64,000 bases of DNA, taken from the NCBI GenBank assembly GCA_015520485.1, contig WAPX01000035.1, positions 1-64,000 on the forward strand. Direction: 5' to 3'. Both the position numbers and the translations under genes were made by a program. Of this stretch, positions 25,986 to 34,329 are shown piece by piece. This DNA is from Archaeoglobaceae archaeon (GTDB lineage Archaea; Halobacteriota; Archaeoglobi; Archaeoglobales; Archaeoglobaceae). A model generated the notes under the pieces. That model was not told the origin of the DNA. It saw only the letters and a program-made list of their open reading frames with translations, and searched no databases. Position 1 is the first letter of the stretch, and each line of letters starts with the position of its first letter.

Positions 25986-26090
25986 GCTCTCACAACAGCC
26001 TCGTTGTTTCGTGAGCTGTGGAAAGTATGTGCCCGGAAGGGCACGAATCGTTTGCCTCAGGCTAACTGGTGTGGGGATTTAAAAGTTTCT

Positions 26091-27380
26091 CTAAAGCCCG
26101 TTTAAAAAGCTTTCTACAATGGCGTAAGCTTCGCTCTCCTCAAACGCATATTTAATCGTTGTAAATTCCTTCTTCAATTCTACGACTTCACTTCTCAGCT
26201 CGTCCTCGCTTCTCTTACCATTAACGGCGTTCCACATTATTTCCGCAAGCGCTTCCATTTCTCCTTCCTTCATACCGAGTCTCGTTACCTCCTGAACACC
26301 TATTCTGATCCCGGATGGGTTTTCAGTCTTAGAAAGGTCGTCCCACGGCAGGAGGTTCTTGTTCAGGACTATGTTTATCCTTTCAAACATTTTTGCCACT
26401 GGATCTCCTCCACCAAATTCGCTTACGTCAACTGCTACCTGATGAGATTGCGTAAACCCCACATTTTCGCCGACAACATTAAAGCCAAGTTCGTGGAGTT
26501 TTTCAGCTAAAGCCTTTGCATTCTTCACTATTTGCTTAGCGTAGCTTTTTCCAAACTCCATCATCTCCATACAGGCCACCACGTAAGCTGCGAGGCTGTG
26601 AAGGTGGTGATTGCTGACAACGCCGGGAAATACTGCGCTGTCAACTTTTTTTGCCAGACTTCTCTCGCTCAAAATAATGGCTCTCTGAGGGCCGGGAAAA
26701 GTCTTGTGCGTTGAAGCGGTAACCACGTTGGCTCCTTCTTTAATTGGATCGTGAAATTCTCCACCGGCAATTAACCCGAGAACGTGACTTGCATCGTACA
26801 TAACCTTTCCATCGACTTCCTCAGCTATTTCAACTATTTCCTTAACGGGATGTGGAAACAAGTAAAGGCTTGCTCCAAGCACAAAAACTTTTGGTTTTTC
26901 TTTTAAAGCAAGCTTTCTCGTTTTGTCAATATCGATGTTCAAACTTTCATTATCAAACGGATAGTCGGTCACGTTTACACCCCTTATTCCAGCAGCCGAA
27001 AAGCGATGGTGAGAGATGTGGCCGCCACAGGGAACGGATAGGGAAAACGCCTTATCTCCCGGTTTTGCAAGGGCGAAAAAAGCTGCTATGTTAGCAGTAA
27101 CTCCGGAAATTGGCTGAACGTTGGCGTGTTCAGCCCCGAATATTTTCTTCGTAAGCTTTACTGCGACATCCTCAACAACGTCAATGTACTGGCATCCCTG
27201 ATAAAACCTCTTACCAACCTTACCTTCAGCGTACCTACACCCGAAATCTGAGAGGTAAAACCTTCTTACAGCCATGCTCGTAACGTTCTCACTTGCAATC
27301 AGAGGTATGGAATTCTTGAAAAATTCGTGATGCTCGACCACAGCCCGCTTGAAGTCTTCAAAAAGCTTTTTTTCGTCCAT
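26091..27380 (-). CDS. glyA: Serine hydroxymethyltransferase
   Basis: A 429-residue archaeal-type SHMT. It shows 'SIPLIASENVTSMAVRR', 'YAEGKVGKRFYQGCQYID', 'YDASHVLGLIAGGEF' (PLP Asp/His) and the Schiff-base lysine in 'VTASTHKTFPGPQRAII'. It interconverts serine and glycine with a one-carbon carrier, which in Archaeoglobales is tetrahydromethanopterin rather than folate. It is divergent from lysC, with 195 nt between the starts. The start ATG gives the normal N-terminus. Confidence 0.93.
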   Translation of the reverse strand: MDEKKLFEDFKRAVVEHHEFFKNSIPLIASENVTSMAVRRFYLSDFGCRYAEGKVGKRFYQGCQYIDVVEDVAVKLTKKIFGAEHANVQPISGVTANIAAFFALAKPGDKAFSLSVPCGGHISHHRFSAAGIRGVNVTDYPFDNESLNIDIDKTRKLALKEKPKVFVLGASLYLFPHPVKEIVEIAEEVDGKVMYDASHVLGLIAGGEFHDPIKEGANVVTASTHKTFPGPQRAIILSERSLAKKVDSAVFPGVVSNHHLHSLAAYVVACMEMMEFGKSYAKQIVKNAKALAEKLHELGFNVVGENVGFTQSHQVAVDVSEFGGGDPVAKMFERINIVLNKNLLPWDDLSKTENPSGIRIGVQEVTRLGMKEGEMEALAEIMWNAVNGKRSEDELRSEVVELKKEFTTIKYAFEESEAYAIVESFLNGL

Positions 27381-27575
27381 TCAACCCTCCTCCCGATTAA
27401 CGAGCATTAACAACGCCCAGTGGAATTCAGGTTTTTTAAGTTTTTTTGCTTTGAAAAGCAACTCCGGTAAGTTTGCCAGAGTTCGACAATCAGCAACCTT
27501 TATATTACCTCCTTTTATTTCGAGTTTTCAGTCCATCTGCGTTCAGACTCATTCAAAACTCGCAAGGTGGTTACT

Positions 27576-28988
27576 ATGAGAATTATTATGAAATTCGGCG
27601 GTACCAGCGTAAAGGACGGCAGGAGTATCAGGCACTGCGCAAATCTTGTAAAGAAGTACTCGGACAACGAGGTCGTTGTCGTCGTCTCCGCCATGGCCGG
27701 AGTAACGGATTCCCTGACGAATGCGGCAAAAAAATGCTACACCGAGCAGTCAACGGGCTTCATAAAGATGTTCGTTGCTGAACTTGCCAAGAAGCACTAC
27801 GATGCTGTGAGGGATGCTGTTGACGAACCCTACAGGTCAAGAGTTATGGAATACATAGACAGGCTTATCGACGAACTTGAAAAGGTTTTACTCGGTATAA
27901 GCTATCTGGGAGAACTAACAAAGAGGAGTGAAGACTACATACTGTCATTTGGAGAGAGGCTTTCCGCTCCCATACTCTCATCAGCCCTGCTTTCACTCGG
28001 AGTAGATTCCTTAGCTCTTAGCGGGGGAGATGCGGGCATAATCACCAACGCCAATTTCGGCAGGGCAAAGCCCCTCAACACGTCTTACGAGCTTATAAAA
28101 AGCAGAATAGAGCCGCTGATAAAGCTCAGAGGTTGCGTTCCCGTCGTTACCGGATTCATAGGAGCGACTGAAGACGGAAACATAACGACTCTCGGCAGAG
28201 GTGGAAGCGACCTGACAGCGACTTTAATTGCCGCTGCAATAGACGCTGATGAGGTTTGGCTGTGGAAAGAGGTTGACGGCGTTTTAACAGCGGATCCCAA
28301 GATAGTTCCAGAGGCGAGGCTCATTCCGGAAATCAGCTATCAGGAAGCCATGGAACTCGCCCACTTCGGTGCCAAAATCCTGCATCCGAGAGCTTTAGAA
28401 CCGCTGATAAGGAAGAAGATTCCGGTCAGAATAAAGAATACGTTCAATCCAGATACTCCCGGGACGGTCATAACCGATAGCTGCAACTCGAAAACGGGAA
28501 TAGTCAAGGCTCTGAGCCTCATAGACAGAGTGGCTATAGTGAACGTGAGCGGTGCAGGCTTCGACTTCGCAGAGATAATGTCCGAGGTGTTCAGAAGGTT
28601 TGCCGAGGAGAGAGTGAACGTTATAATGATAAGCCAGAGCTCCTCGGAGCTCAACCTCTCAATGGTCATAGACAGGGGAGACCTCGGAAGGGCGATGAAG
28701 ACGTTAACCAACGTTGACGGCTGGAACGGAAACGTTAACGTTTCGAAGCTCGACGACATAGCTGTTGTCAGCGCTGTTGGAGCTGGTATGGCTGGAACTC
28801 CTGGAGTTGCCGGGAGAATTTTCTCCGCACTTGGAAAGGCGGGAATAAACGTGATCATGATAAGCCAGAGCTGCAGCGAGTTCAACATCAGCTTTGCTGT
28901 TTCAAGAGAGGACGGGAGTAAAGCCGTTAAAATCCTGCACGACGAGTTTTGTTTATCCAGAGGTGTGGAGCAGGAAATAAAGTGCTGA
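27576..28988 (+). CDS. lysC: Aspartate kinase with two ACT domains
   Basis: A 470-residue aspartokinase. The kinase part begins '[18 protein letters not shown]' and includes '[18 protein letters not shown]' and '[15 protein letters not shown]'. Two C-terminal ACT domains ('[17 protein letters not shown]...' and '[17 protein letters not shown]...') bind feedback inhibitors such as lysine or threonine. It commits aspartate to lysine, threonine and methionine. AGGTGG lies 5 nt before ATG 27576; a GTG at 27567 overlaps this site and is rejected. A TATA-like TTTATATT sits near 27500. Confidence 0.93.
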   Translation: MRIIMKFGGTSVKDGRSIRHCANLVKKYSDNEVVVVVSAMAGVTDSLTNAAKKCYTEQSTGFIKMFVAELAKKHYDAVRDAVDEPYRSRVMEYIDRLIDELEKVLLGISYLGELTKRSEDYILSFGERLSAPILSSALLSLGVDSLALSGGDAGIITNANFGRAKPLNTSYELIKSRIEPLIKLRGCVPVVTGFIGATEDGNITTLGRGGSDLTATLIAAAIDADEVWLWKEVDGVLTADPKIVPEARLIPEISYQEAMELAHFGAKILHPRALEPLIRKKIPVRIKNTFNPDTPGTVITDSCNSKTGIVKALSLIDRVAIVNVSGAGFDFAEIMSEVFRRFAEERVNVIMISQSSSELNLSMVIDRGDLGRAMKTLTNVDGWNGNVNVSKLDDIAVVSAVGAGMAGTPGVAGRIFSALGKAGINVIMISQSCSEFNISFAVSREDGSKAVKILHDEFCLSRGVEQEIKC

Positions 28989-29071
28989 GGTGTGAAGCAC
29001 GAATTACTGCTTGCCGGCATGCGGACAGGCGTAAAGAGGTAATAAATTTAAATTTCAAAAATTTATGTAAA

Positions 29072-29977
29072 ATGAGTGAAAAAGTGAAGAGAGAAAAAAC
29101 GCACAGACTGAAAACTTACTTGGAGTTCGTAAAAATAGAGCACACACTGTTCGCCTTACCCTTCGCTTACGCTGGAGCGGTGCTTGCCGCTCACGGAATT
29201 CCGTCCCTCAGGCTGATCGTGCTGATTGCTACTGCATTTACAGGAATGAGAACTGCTGCAATGACTCTTAACAGGATAATAGACCGGGAAATAGACGCTT
29301 TAAATCCGAGAACTGCAGACAGACACCTTCCTTCCGGTAAAATGAGTTTAAAAGAAGCTTACTCCCTGCTGATACTGGCACTTCTCATCTACTTCGTTTC
29401 AGCTTACCTGATAAACGAGACTGCTTTCATTCTCTCCCCGATTCCCGTGGCAATAGCGTGGATATACCCGTATCTGAAGAGGTACACCTGTTTATCTCAC
29501 TTTGTTCTGGGGTTTACTCTCGCCTTCGCTCCAATAGGTGGCTGGGTGTCGGTAACCAACTCCTTCAATCCGTTTGGAAGTGAGTTCGTTCCGTGCGTTA
29601 TGGGTATTGCAGTTGCTTTCTGGGTTGCAGGTTTTGACATAATATACGCCCTGCAAGACGTTGAGTTTGACAGAAGTCACGGTCTGTACTCAGCCGGAGC
29701 GAGATTTGGAGTTAAAAAAGCGTTAATCGTTTCCTGTCTCTGTCACGTCGCCTTTTTCGTTCTGCTTTGCTATTCTCTCTGGATTTACGGACTTAACTGG
29801 GGTGCCATTCCCGGACTGGCGGTCATAGCTTTCCTGCTCGTTTACCAGCACCTGATAGTCACGCCAAAAAAGTTTGACGAGAAAAGAGTTCAGATAGCGT
29901 TTTTCAAAGCAAACGCTGCAGTAAGCTCGATTTTCTTTCTGACGTCTGCGGGCGTTGTTTTGTTTGGATACTGGTGA
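29072..29977 (+). CDS. UbiA-family prenyltransferase
   Basis: A 301-residue polytopic membrane enzyme with about eight helices. The two aspartate motifs that bind prenyl diphosphate are 'NRIIDREIDALNPRTADR' and 'DIIYALQDVEFDRSHG'. The 'PRTADRHLPSGKMS' loop is typical of the 4-hydroxybenzoate/MenA-like branch. It should attach a polyprenyl chain to an aromatic ring for a respiratory quinone. Start ATG 29072 is chosen; an in-frame extension to 28949 would lie within lysC. The gene follows lysC by 83 nt on the same strand. Confidence 0.85.
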   Translation: MSEKVKREKTHRLKTYLEFVKIEHTLFALPFAYAGAVLAAHGIPSLRLIVLIATAFTGMRTAAMTLNRIIDREIDALNPRTADRHLPSGKMSLKEAYSLLILALLIYFVSAYLINETAFILSPIPVAIAWIYPYLKRYTCLSHFVLGFTLAFAPIGGWVSVTNSFNPFGSEFVPCVMGIAVAFWVAGFDIIYALQDVEFDRSHGLYSAGARFGVKKALIVSCLCHVAFFVLLCYSLWIYGLNWGAIPGLAVIAFLLVYQHLIVTPKKFDEKRVQIAFFKANAAVSSIFFLTSAGVVLFGYW

Positions 29978-29998
29978 GTGTAAACAGCTTTGCAAAGC

Positions 29999-30193
29999 CT
30001 AAACCATTTTCAACGCCTCCTCGAGCAGTTTTTCTCCTTCTCTGAACTTTTCCACCGCTTCTCTGAGGAGTTTTGCCACTTCCGGCTTCTCCTCTTCAAG
30101 CTTTTCCGCCCACTCCTCGTACTTTGCCGTGTGTTCCCTGCTGTGCTCGAGCCAGTGCGAGAACAGGTGTTTCACCTTTTCGGGTTCCAACAT
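29999..30193 (-). CDS. Small His/Glu-rich helical protein
   Basis: A 64-residue, wholly helical protein. Its N-terminal half has the pattern 'HLFSHWLEHSREHTAKYEEW', with five His and several Glu that could hold a metal. The second half is a heptad helix, 'LLREAVEKFREGEKLLEEAL'. Similar short proteins with an H-W-x2-H-x3-H core occur in anaerobic bacteria and archaea, as far as I recall without known function. It is convergent with ubiA. A ribosome-binding site, GGAGGTGG, lies 6 nt before the start. Confidence 0.65.
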   Translation of the reverse strand: MLEPEKVKHLFSHWLEHSREHTAKYEEWAEKLEEEKPEVAKLLREAVEKFREGEKLLEEALKMV

Positions 30194-30335
30194 ACCACCT
30201 CCGTTTTAGCTTTGCCGTTTATCCAGAATTACGTTAATAATTTATAATTATTAATACTTTCCGGGCTATCGTGAATAACGGTACAGCGTGAGGCTGCAGC
30301 ATACCATTGCACACTATCGCTCAAACTGAACCTGT

Positions 30336-30824
30336 TTAAATCAGGTCATGCTTTTTCAGGAACTTTACCATATTCTTCCAGTGTCCCCCAACCCAGTACA
30401 GTTTTTTGCAGTTTTCACAGTACCACAGGTCTTTTTTCAGTATGTGTTCTCCCAGGTTTTCCCTCTCTGCAACTTCCAAGATTTCCTCTTCGGTCGGTTT
30501 TCTAAGCTCAGAGTTGCATACTGTGCATCTCTTCATTACGGGAAATATTCTGATTCCGAGTTCTGAAACTTCCTTTAGCTGTTCTCCCACGTTGCTAGAC
30601 TTTACCAGCTTTACAGGCATGCCCTTCAGCTTTCTCCTCTCGTAAAGCTCCCTGTCTCTCGTTAGCAAAATTCTGTCTGCAAAGTTTTCAACGAGGTACG
30701 TGTCCTCCTTTCTCGGATTTACGCGCTCCAGAACTTCGTCGCATAGCGTGTCGTAACCCGAAAGCCTGAGCCAGACAGCAAGTCTTTTCAGCATTCTGTC
30801 GCAGATGAATTTTTTATCGCTCAT
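30336..30824 (-). CDS. Mut7-C RNase-fold protein with zinc ribbon
   Basis: A 162-residue protein. The first 90 residues fit the Mut7-C PIN-like domain ('FICDRMLKRLAVWLRLSGYD' and 'ILLTRDRELYERR'). The C-terminal part has a four-cysteine zinc ribbon, 'RCTVCNSELRKP' and 'WYCENCKKLYWVGGHW'. Proteins of this group (COG1656) are thought to be ribonucleases or RNA-binding factors. The aspartates expected for catalysis are present (D9 and the TRDREL cluster). Target unknown. Downstream of the HD-domain gene on the same strand with a 53 nt gap. Confidence 0.85.
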   Translation of the reverse strand: MSDKKFICDRMLKRLAVWLRLSGYDTLCDEVLERVNPRKEDTYLVENFADRILLTRDRELYERRKLKGMPVKLVKSSNVGEQLKEVSELGIRIFPVMKRCTVCNSELRKPTEEEILEVAERENLGEHILKKDLWYCENCKKLYWVGGHWKNMVKFLKKHDLI

Positions 30825-30877
30825 TGCTCCAAGCTGTTTAATTGCATATTCCAGCTATTCCGGTTAATCGTCCCAGG

Positions 30878-31489
30878 TTAATCATCCCACCACTTCAGTC
30901 CAACTCTTTTCAGTGCCGAATGCATGATTTTTCCGGCTCTGGTTTTGAGCTTGCCTTCATCAACCTCAAAGTTCCCGGCAAGGTTCGTCAGCATACTGTA
31001 CTCCCTTGCCTGAATTAGCAATTCCAAGTTGTCCGCATCTTTTACGTAATTTTCAGCTTCGTCTTTGCTTATTCCGGATTTTTCGAGTTTGCAGAACAGT
31101 TCTTCGATGCCGAGTTCGGAAAGCTGTTCTCTCTTAGCCCTCTCCTCATCGATTCTGGCGTATTTCTTTGCCAGCCTGTGGAGGTCCAGAGTTCTCGCTT
31201 CGTGGGAGTCGTGCAGCAGGGCTAAAAACGCTATCGTGCACGCCTCCTTAACGTCTATCCCGTCCAGCCTTGCGAGAATGTAAGCTATTACTGCCGTTCT
31301 GAAAGAGTGTTCGGCGACGCTTTCGGGGTGCTTTATCCCAATTTTGAGCCAGCCAGACCTTGGAATCAGCTTTAGAGTTCCGAGTTCCACCAGCAGTTTT
31401 GCAAGAGCTTTAGCTTTATCGCTACGGCTTTTATCCTCACTCATGCACATGCAGTAAACACAGGCAGGTTTATCAATAATTCTGATCAT
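30878..31489 (-). CDS. HD-domain phosphohydrolase (YfbR/HDDC2-like 5'-nucleotidase type)
   Basis: About 203 residues. The HD fold starts near 'LGTLKLIPRSGWLKIGIKHP', with 'SVAEHSFRTAVIAYILA', the metal-binding 'LALLHDSHEARTLDLHR' (HD) and a distal 'YVKDADNLELLIQAREY'. These are marks of the YfbR/HDDC2 group, which removes phosphate from deoxynucleotides. The start is uncertain: TTG 31510, ATG 31489 and ATG 31444 are all in frame. The stop of ccmB lies immediately upstream at 31511, so the gene is likely translationally linked with ccmBA, though a shared function is not obvious. Confidence 0.8.
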   Translation of the reverse strand: MIRIIDKPACVYCMCMSEDKSRSDKAKALAKLLVELGTLKLIPRSGWLKIGIKHPESVAEHSFRTAVIAYILARLDGIDVKEACTIAFLALLHDSHEARTLDLHRLAKKYARIDEERAKREQLSELGIEELFCKLEKSGISKDEAENYVKDADNLELLIQAREYSMLTNLAGNFEVDEGKLKTRAGKIMHSALKRVGLKWWDD

Positions 31490-31510
31490 TTCAATCCTAT
31501 CTGGTTCCAA

Positions 31511-32170
31511 TCAATCCATGAACACGTATTCAGAGGTCAGAAACGCAAGAGTCAGCAGTATTACCGCGAAGGAGACCACGAGTTTAAGCGGGGAAGCTAT
31601 ACCCTGAATTCTTCCGCTAACAGTCATGTTCAGGGCGAAAACGGTTGAAGAAACGACCGGGAATATTACGGGAAAAGCTATAACCGGCAGTAAAAGCTCC
31701 TTGGAACGGGATTTTATTACCAGTACGGCGAGAGATGACATCGTTACGGCAAAAGCAGCATTTCCGAGAGTTAACACTCCAAAAAACAGCAGAGGCTTTG
31801 CTATGCTCATGTTGAACACGCCCACAAATACCGGGACGACGACGAGTTCCATCAGAAACATCAGCACTATGTTGTAAATCATTTTTCCAGCCAGAATGCT
31901 TGCCGGATGAACCGGAGCGAGTTTCAACCCTTCAAGCGTTTCGAGTTCAACTTCCCTTATGAAGGCTCTCGCGTAGCCGAGCATTCCCACGAATATGAAT
32001 ATCAGCCAGAGAAGAGAAGCTCCTATGCTCTGTGCGTAAGCAACCGGAACAGTTATGCTGAAGAGCATCGAGGTTACCAGTGAAAAGAGAACCATCAGGC
32101 TGATCGTGGACTTGCTCCTGAACTCAATTATCAGGTCTTTCCACGCTATTTCGAGGAATTTAGGTTTCAT
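31511..32170 (-). CDS. ccmB: Haem exporter permease CcmB
   Basis: A 219-residue ABC-2 type permease with six hydrophobic helices. The N-terminus 'FLEIAWKDLIIEFRSKSTIS' and the segment 'EVELETLEGLKLAPVHPASI' match CcmB of cytochrome c maturation system I. With CcmA it forms the ABC unit that releases haem from its chaperone outside the membrane. CcmA is encoded directly upstream (30 nt). CcmC, CcmE and CcmF are not nearby. Iron- and nitrate-respiring Archaeoglobales have many c-type cytochromes, which fits. Confidence 0.88.
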   Translation of the reverse strand: MKPKFLEIAWKDLIIEFRSKSTISLMVLFSLVTSMLFSITVPVAYAQSIGASLLWLIFIFVGMLGYARAFIREVELETLEGLKLAPVHPASILAGKMIYNIVLMFLMELVVVPVFVGVFNMSIAKPLLFFGVLTLGNAAFAVTMSSLAVLVIKSRSKELLLPVIAFPVIFPVVSSTVFALNMTVSGRIQGIASPLKLVVSFAVILLTLAFLTSEYVFMD

Positions 32171-32200
32171 CCGTTCACCCGTTACGATACTTAATAACGC

Positions 32201-32887
32201 CTACAACCGGCAGTGTTTAAGGTAAACGCTCTCAGCTTCATTTATTCCACACTCCGCAACTATTTTCCCGTTCATCAGTATAACCGCTCTATTACACAGC
32301 CTTTCTGCCTCGGAGAGGTTGTGAGTCGTGAGCAGTACTGTCTTCTCGAGCGTGCTCAGGTTCATCAACAGCTCCAGCCTTCCCTCGATGTCAAGTCCAG
32401 ACGTTGGTTCGTCGAGTATCAGTATTTCCGGGTCGTGAAGTAAAGCCCTCGCAATTGCGAGTCTCTGTTTCATTCCTCTCGAGAAGGTTTTAACTCTGCT
32501 GTGCCTCCTTCCGTAAAGCCTGAGTTTTTTCAGGAGTTCTTCGATTCTGTCCCCGCTTTCAACGTCGTAAAGGTTTGCGTAGAACTTCAGGTTTTCGTAA
32601 GCCGTGAGCTCATCGTAGAGCATTGGATTGTGAGAAACGAAGCCCATGTTCTTTCTCAGCTCTCTGCTGAATTCTGCCGGATTTTTACCCATAACTTCAA
32701 CCCTTCCCGATGTCGCCCTTATCTGACCGCTTATGACTTTGACGAGAGTTGTCTTCCCCGCTCCGTTCGGGCCTAAAATGGCAACTTTTTCCCCTCTCTC
32801 AATCGAAAGACTGATTCTGTCCAGAGCTTTGAAACGACCGTAAGTTTTCACAACGTCCCTGAGGAATATCTGGGGTTTCATTTCCAT
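32201..32887 (-). CDS. ccmA: Haem exporter ATPase CcmA
   Basis: A 228-residue ABC ATPase. Walker A is 'GPNGAGKTT' (39-47), the signature is 'FSRGMKQRLAIARALL' (the SRG form is typical of the CcmA/ABC-2 group), and Walker B is 'EILILDEPTSGLD'. It energises CcmB, encoded 30 nt downstream. An SD-like GAGGAAAGGG precedes the ATG. The oxidoreductase and ferredoxin genes lie upstream on the same strand, with 18 nt between, so all may be one operon from the promoter near 34300. Confidence 0.88.
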   Translation of the reverse strand: MEMKPQIFLRDVVKTYGRFKALDRISLSIERGEKVAILGPNGAGKTTLVKVISGQIRATSGRVEVMGKNPAEFSRELRKNMGFVSHNPMLYDELTAYENLKFYANLYDVESGDRIEELLKKLRLYGRRHSRVKTFSRGMKQRLAIARALLHDPEILILDEPTSGLDIEGRLELLMNLSTLEKTVLLTTHNLSEAERLCNRAVILMNGKIVAECGINEAESVYLKHCRL

Positions 32888-32905
32888 ACCCTTTCCTCCT
32901 CAAAC

Positions 32906-34084
32906 TTAAAGTGTTTTTCTGATTTCCTCCACCACTTCTTCGACTCCGAGAGCTATTCCGTCTACCTCTATGTCATGGCCTTTGGCTCCATCGCCCACAA
33001 CGTAAAGTCCGTTAACAGGAGTTTTGAATCCTATATCACTCCCGGCCAAGGCTCTGTTGACAGGCCACCCGTCACTGAAGCTCTGTACGGCGAGTATCTC
33101 GTAGTCGTATCCCTTAAGCAACTCTTTCAGATCCTTCAAACCTTCCGAAATTTCAAACCTGACGTTGGTGGTCAGCATTGGCTGATGAGCCATCAGGAAG
33201 TTTTGTTTTCCCAGATTCGGGTCTGCATTCGTAACCTGATTCATACCGCTTATCCTTCTCGTATTCAGAGTGAAGAGAACTCCCGTATGGTCTATAAACG
33301 ATTGTTTAACAGCTATTGAGTACTTTATGCCTCTGCTCGGTTCGAGTTTTGCATAGCTTTTTAAGCCGGAAAGTTTAGCTGTTTCCTCGTGTCCAATGTC
33401 CGAGATTACGGCGTCAAACCTTTTTGCGGTTCTGTTTTCAAGGTGAACGCTGAAGCCGTACCCCTCCTTTCTTATCGCTGAAACTTTCTGCCTGTTTATC
33501 TCGCAGTCGTTACTCCTTATAACTTCCACCAAAGCCTCTACTACAGATCTGCATCCACCCACAGGAACTCCCGGACCTCCAAGCTCTAAAATAGACCTGT
33601 AAACGGGATAGATTTTGCTCAGCGTCGTCTGTTCCGGAGTTATGCTGAATGACCACCCCAGAAACGCTCTCAGGTATCTGGCACTGAAGTCGTCCAGCTT
33701 CTTTTCGAGCTCGGACAGTTTAACTTCCTTAAACCAGTTTTTCACGCAGTGAGCCAGAAAAGCTATTCGGGAACGGAGAGGTATTCTTTTTCTGCTTATT
33801 TTTACCTCTTCTCCATTGTAAAGGGCGGTTCCTTCAGGCTTTGAATCGACAATTTCCACTTTAGCTCCAGCTTTTTTCAGCATTCTGGCAAGAGGTCCCC
33901 TGCTTCCGTGAGGAATCATGTGAAGGGCTCCGGTTGTTATCTCGTATCCTCTGTAGTTGAAGTTCGTAAACCTGCCACCAAGAAAAGGTAGCTTTTCAAA
34001 AACCTCCACTCTGTATCCCATTTCGGAGAGTAGAGAGGCTGAGAGAAGTCCTCCGAGTCCCGCTCCAATCACGCCAATTCTCAT
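32906..34084 (-). CDS. FAD-dependent oxidoreductase, CrtI/phytoene-desaturase-like
   Basis: About 392 residues with an N-terminal dinucleotide fold, 'MRIGVIGAGLGGLLSASLLS', followed by 'VEVFEKLPFLGGRFTNFNYR'. The C-terminal FAD motif reads 'GLYVVGDGAKGHDIEVDGIA'. The group includes carotenoid desaturases, retinol saturases and amine oxidases. The gene directly follows a 2[4Fe-4S] ferredoxin, which suggests that the enzyme takes electrons from ferredoxin, perhaps to saturate isoprenoid double bonds; this is inference. ATG 34084 is preferred over GTG 34090. The ferredoxin stop is 19 nt upstream. Confidence 0.78.
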   Translation of the reverse strand: MRIGVIGAGLGGLLSASLLSEMGYRVEVFEKLPFLGGRFTNFNYRGYEITTGALHMIPHGSRGPLARMLKKAGAKVEIVDSKPEGTALYNGEEVKISRKRIPLRSRIAFLAHCVKNWFKEVKLSELEKKLDDFSARYLRAFLGWSFSITPEQTTLSKIYPVYRSILELGGPGVPVGGCRSVVEALVEVIRSNDCEINRQKVSAIRKEGYGFSVHLENRTAKRFDAVISDIGHEETAKLSGLKSYAKLEPSRGIKYSIAVKQSFIDHTGVLFTLNTRRISGMNQVTNADPNLGKQNFLMAHQPMLTTNVRFEISEGLKDLKELLKGYDYEILAVQSFSDGWPVNRALAGSDIGFKTPVNGLYVVGDGAKGHDIEVDGIALGVEEVVEEIRKTL

Positions 34085-34103
34085 GCTCACAACTCTCCGA
34101 CTT

Positions 34104-34274
34104 TTACGTTTTTAAGAAATTTATCGCTTCAACCGGGCAGTAATTTATGCACTTCCTGCAGTTCTCGCACAGCTCATGGTTTATCTCCGCCTTTCCCTCA
34201 ACAGTTATTGCGTCTTTTGGACACACAAGCATGCAAGTGGCGCAACCCACACACTTTTCGGTAACCACTATCAT
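34104..34274 (-). CDS. 2[4Fe-4S] ferredoxin, 56 residues
   Basis: A short gene easily missed because of its size. Translating the minus strand from ATG 34274 gives 'MIVVTEKCVGCATCMLVCPK' at the start and 'CENCRKCINYCPVEAI' near the end. The eight cysteines are C8, C11, C14, C18 and C36, C39, C42, C46, two perfect C-x2-C-x2-C-x3-C-P clusters. The linker between clusters is short, as in clostridial-type ferredoxins. It should carry low-potential electrons in the cytoplasm. The CrtI-like oxidoreductase starts 19 nt downstream, so that enzyme is its probable partner. The start lies about 29 nt from a palindromic TATA box. Confidence 0.93.
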   Translation of the reverse strand: MIVVTEKCVGCATCMLVCPKDAITVEGKAEINHELCENCRKCINYCPVEAINFLKT

Positions 34275-34298
34275 GTTCTCAGAAATTACTCCCGACCT

Positions 34299-34308
34299 CT
34301 TTATAAAG
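34299..34308. promoter_or_regulatory. Palindromic TATA box between ferredoxin and pelota genes
   Basis: CTTTATAAAG reads the same on both strands. Its centre is 26 nt from the pelota ATG at 34330 (plus) and 29 nt from the ferredoxin ATG at 34274 (minus). Both distances fit leaderless archaeal transcripts. It may therefore serve both genes. No other TATA-like element is seen in the 55 nt gap. Confidence 0.6.
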
Positions 34309-34329
34309 TAGTTTGTGCCTCTTGGTTTA

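Noticed and set aside
25528-26082. Long plus-strand frame opposite the coiled-coil gene
   Set aside because: It is a Ser/Leu-rich mirror of the K/E-rich heptads of the real coiled-coil gene on the minus strand and has no domain features.
28340-29020. 226-residue minus-strand frame within lysC
   Set aside because: It is antisense to the ACT domains of aspartate kinase and looks like low-complexity mirror sequence.
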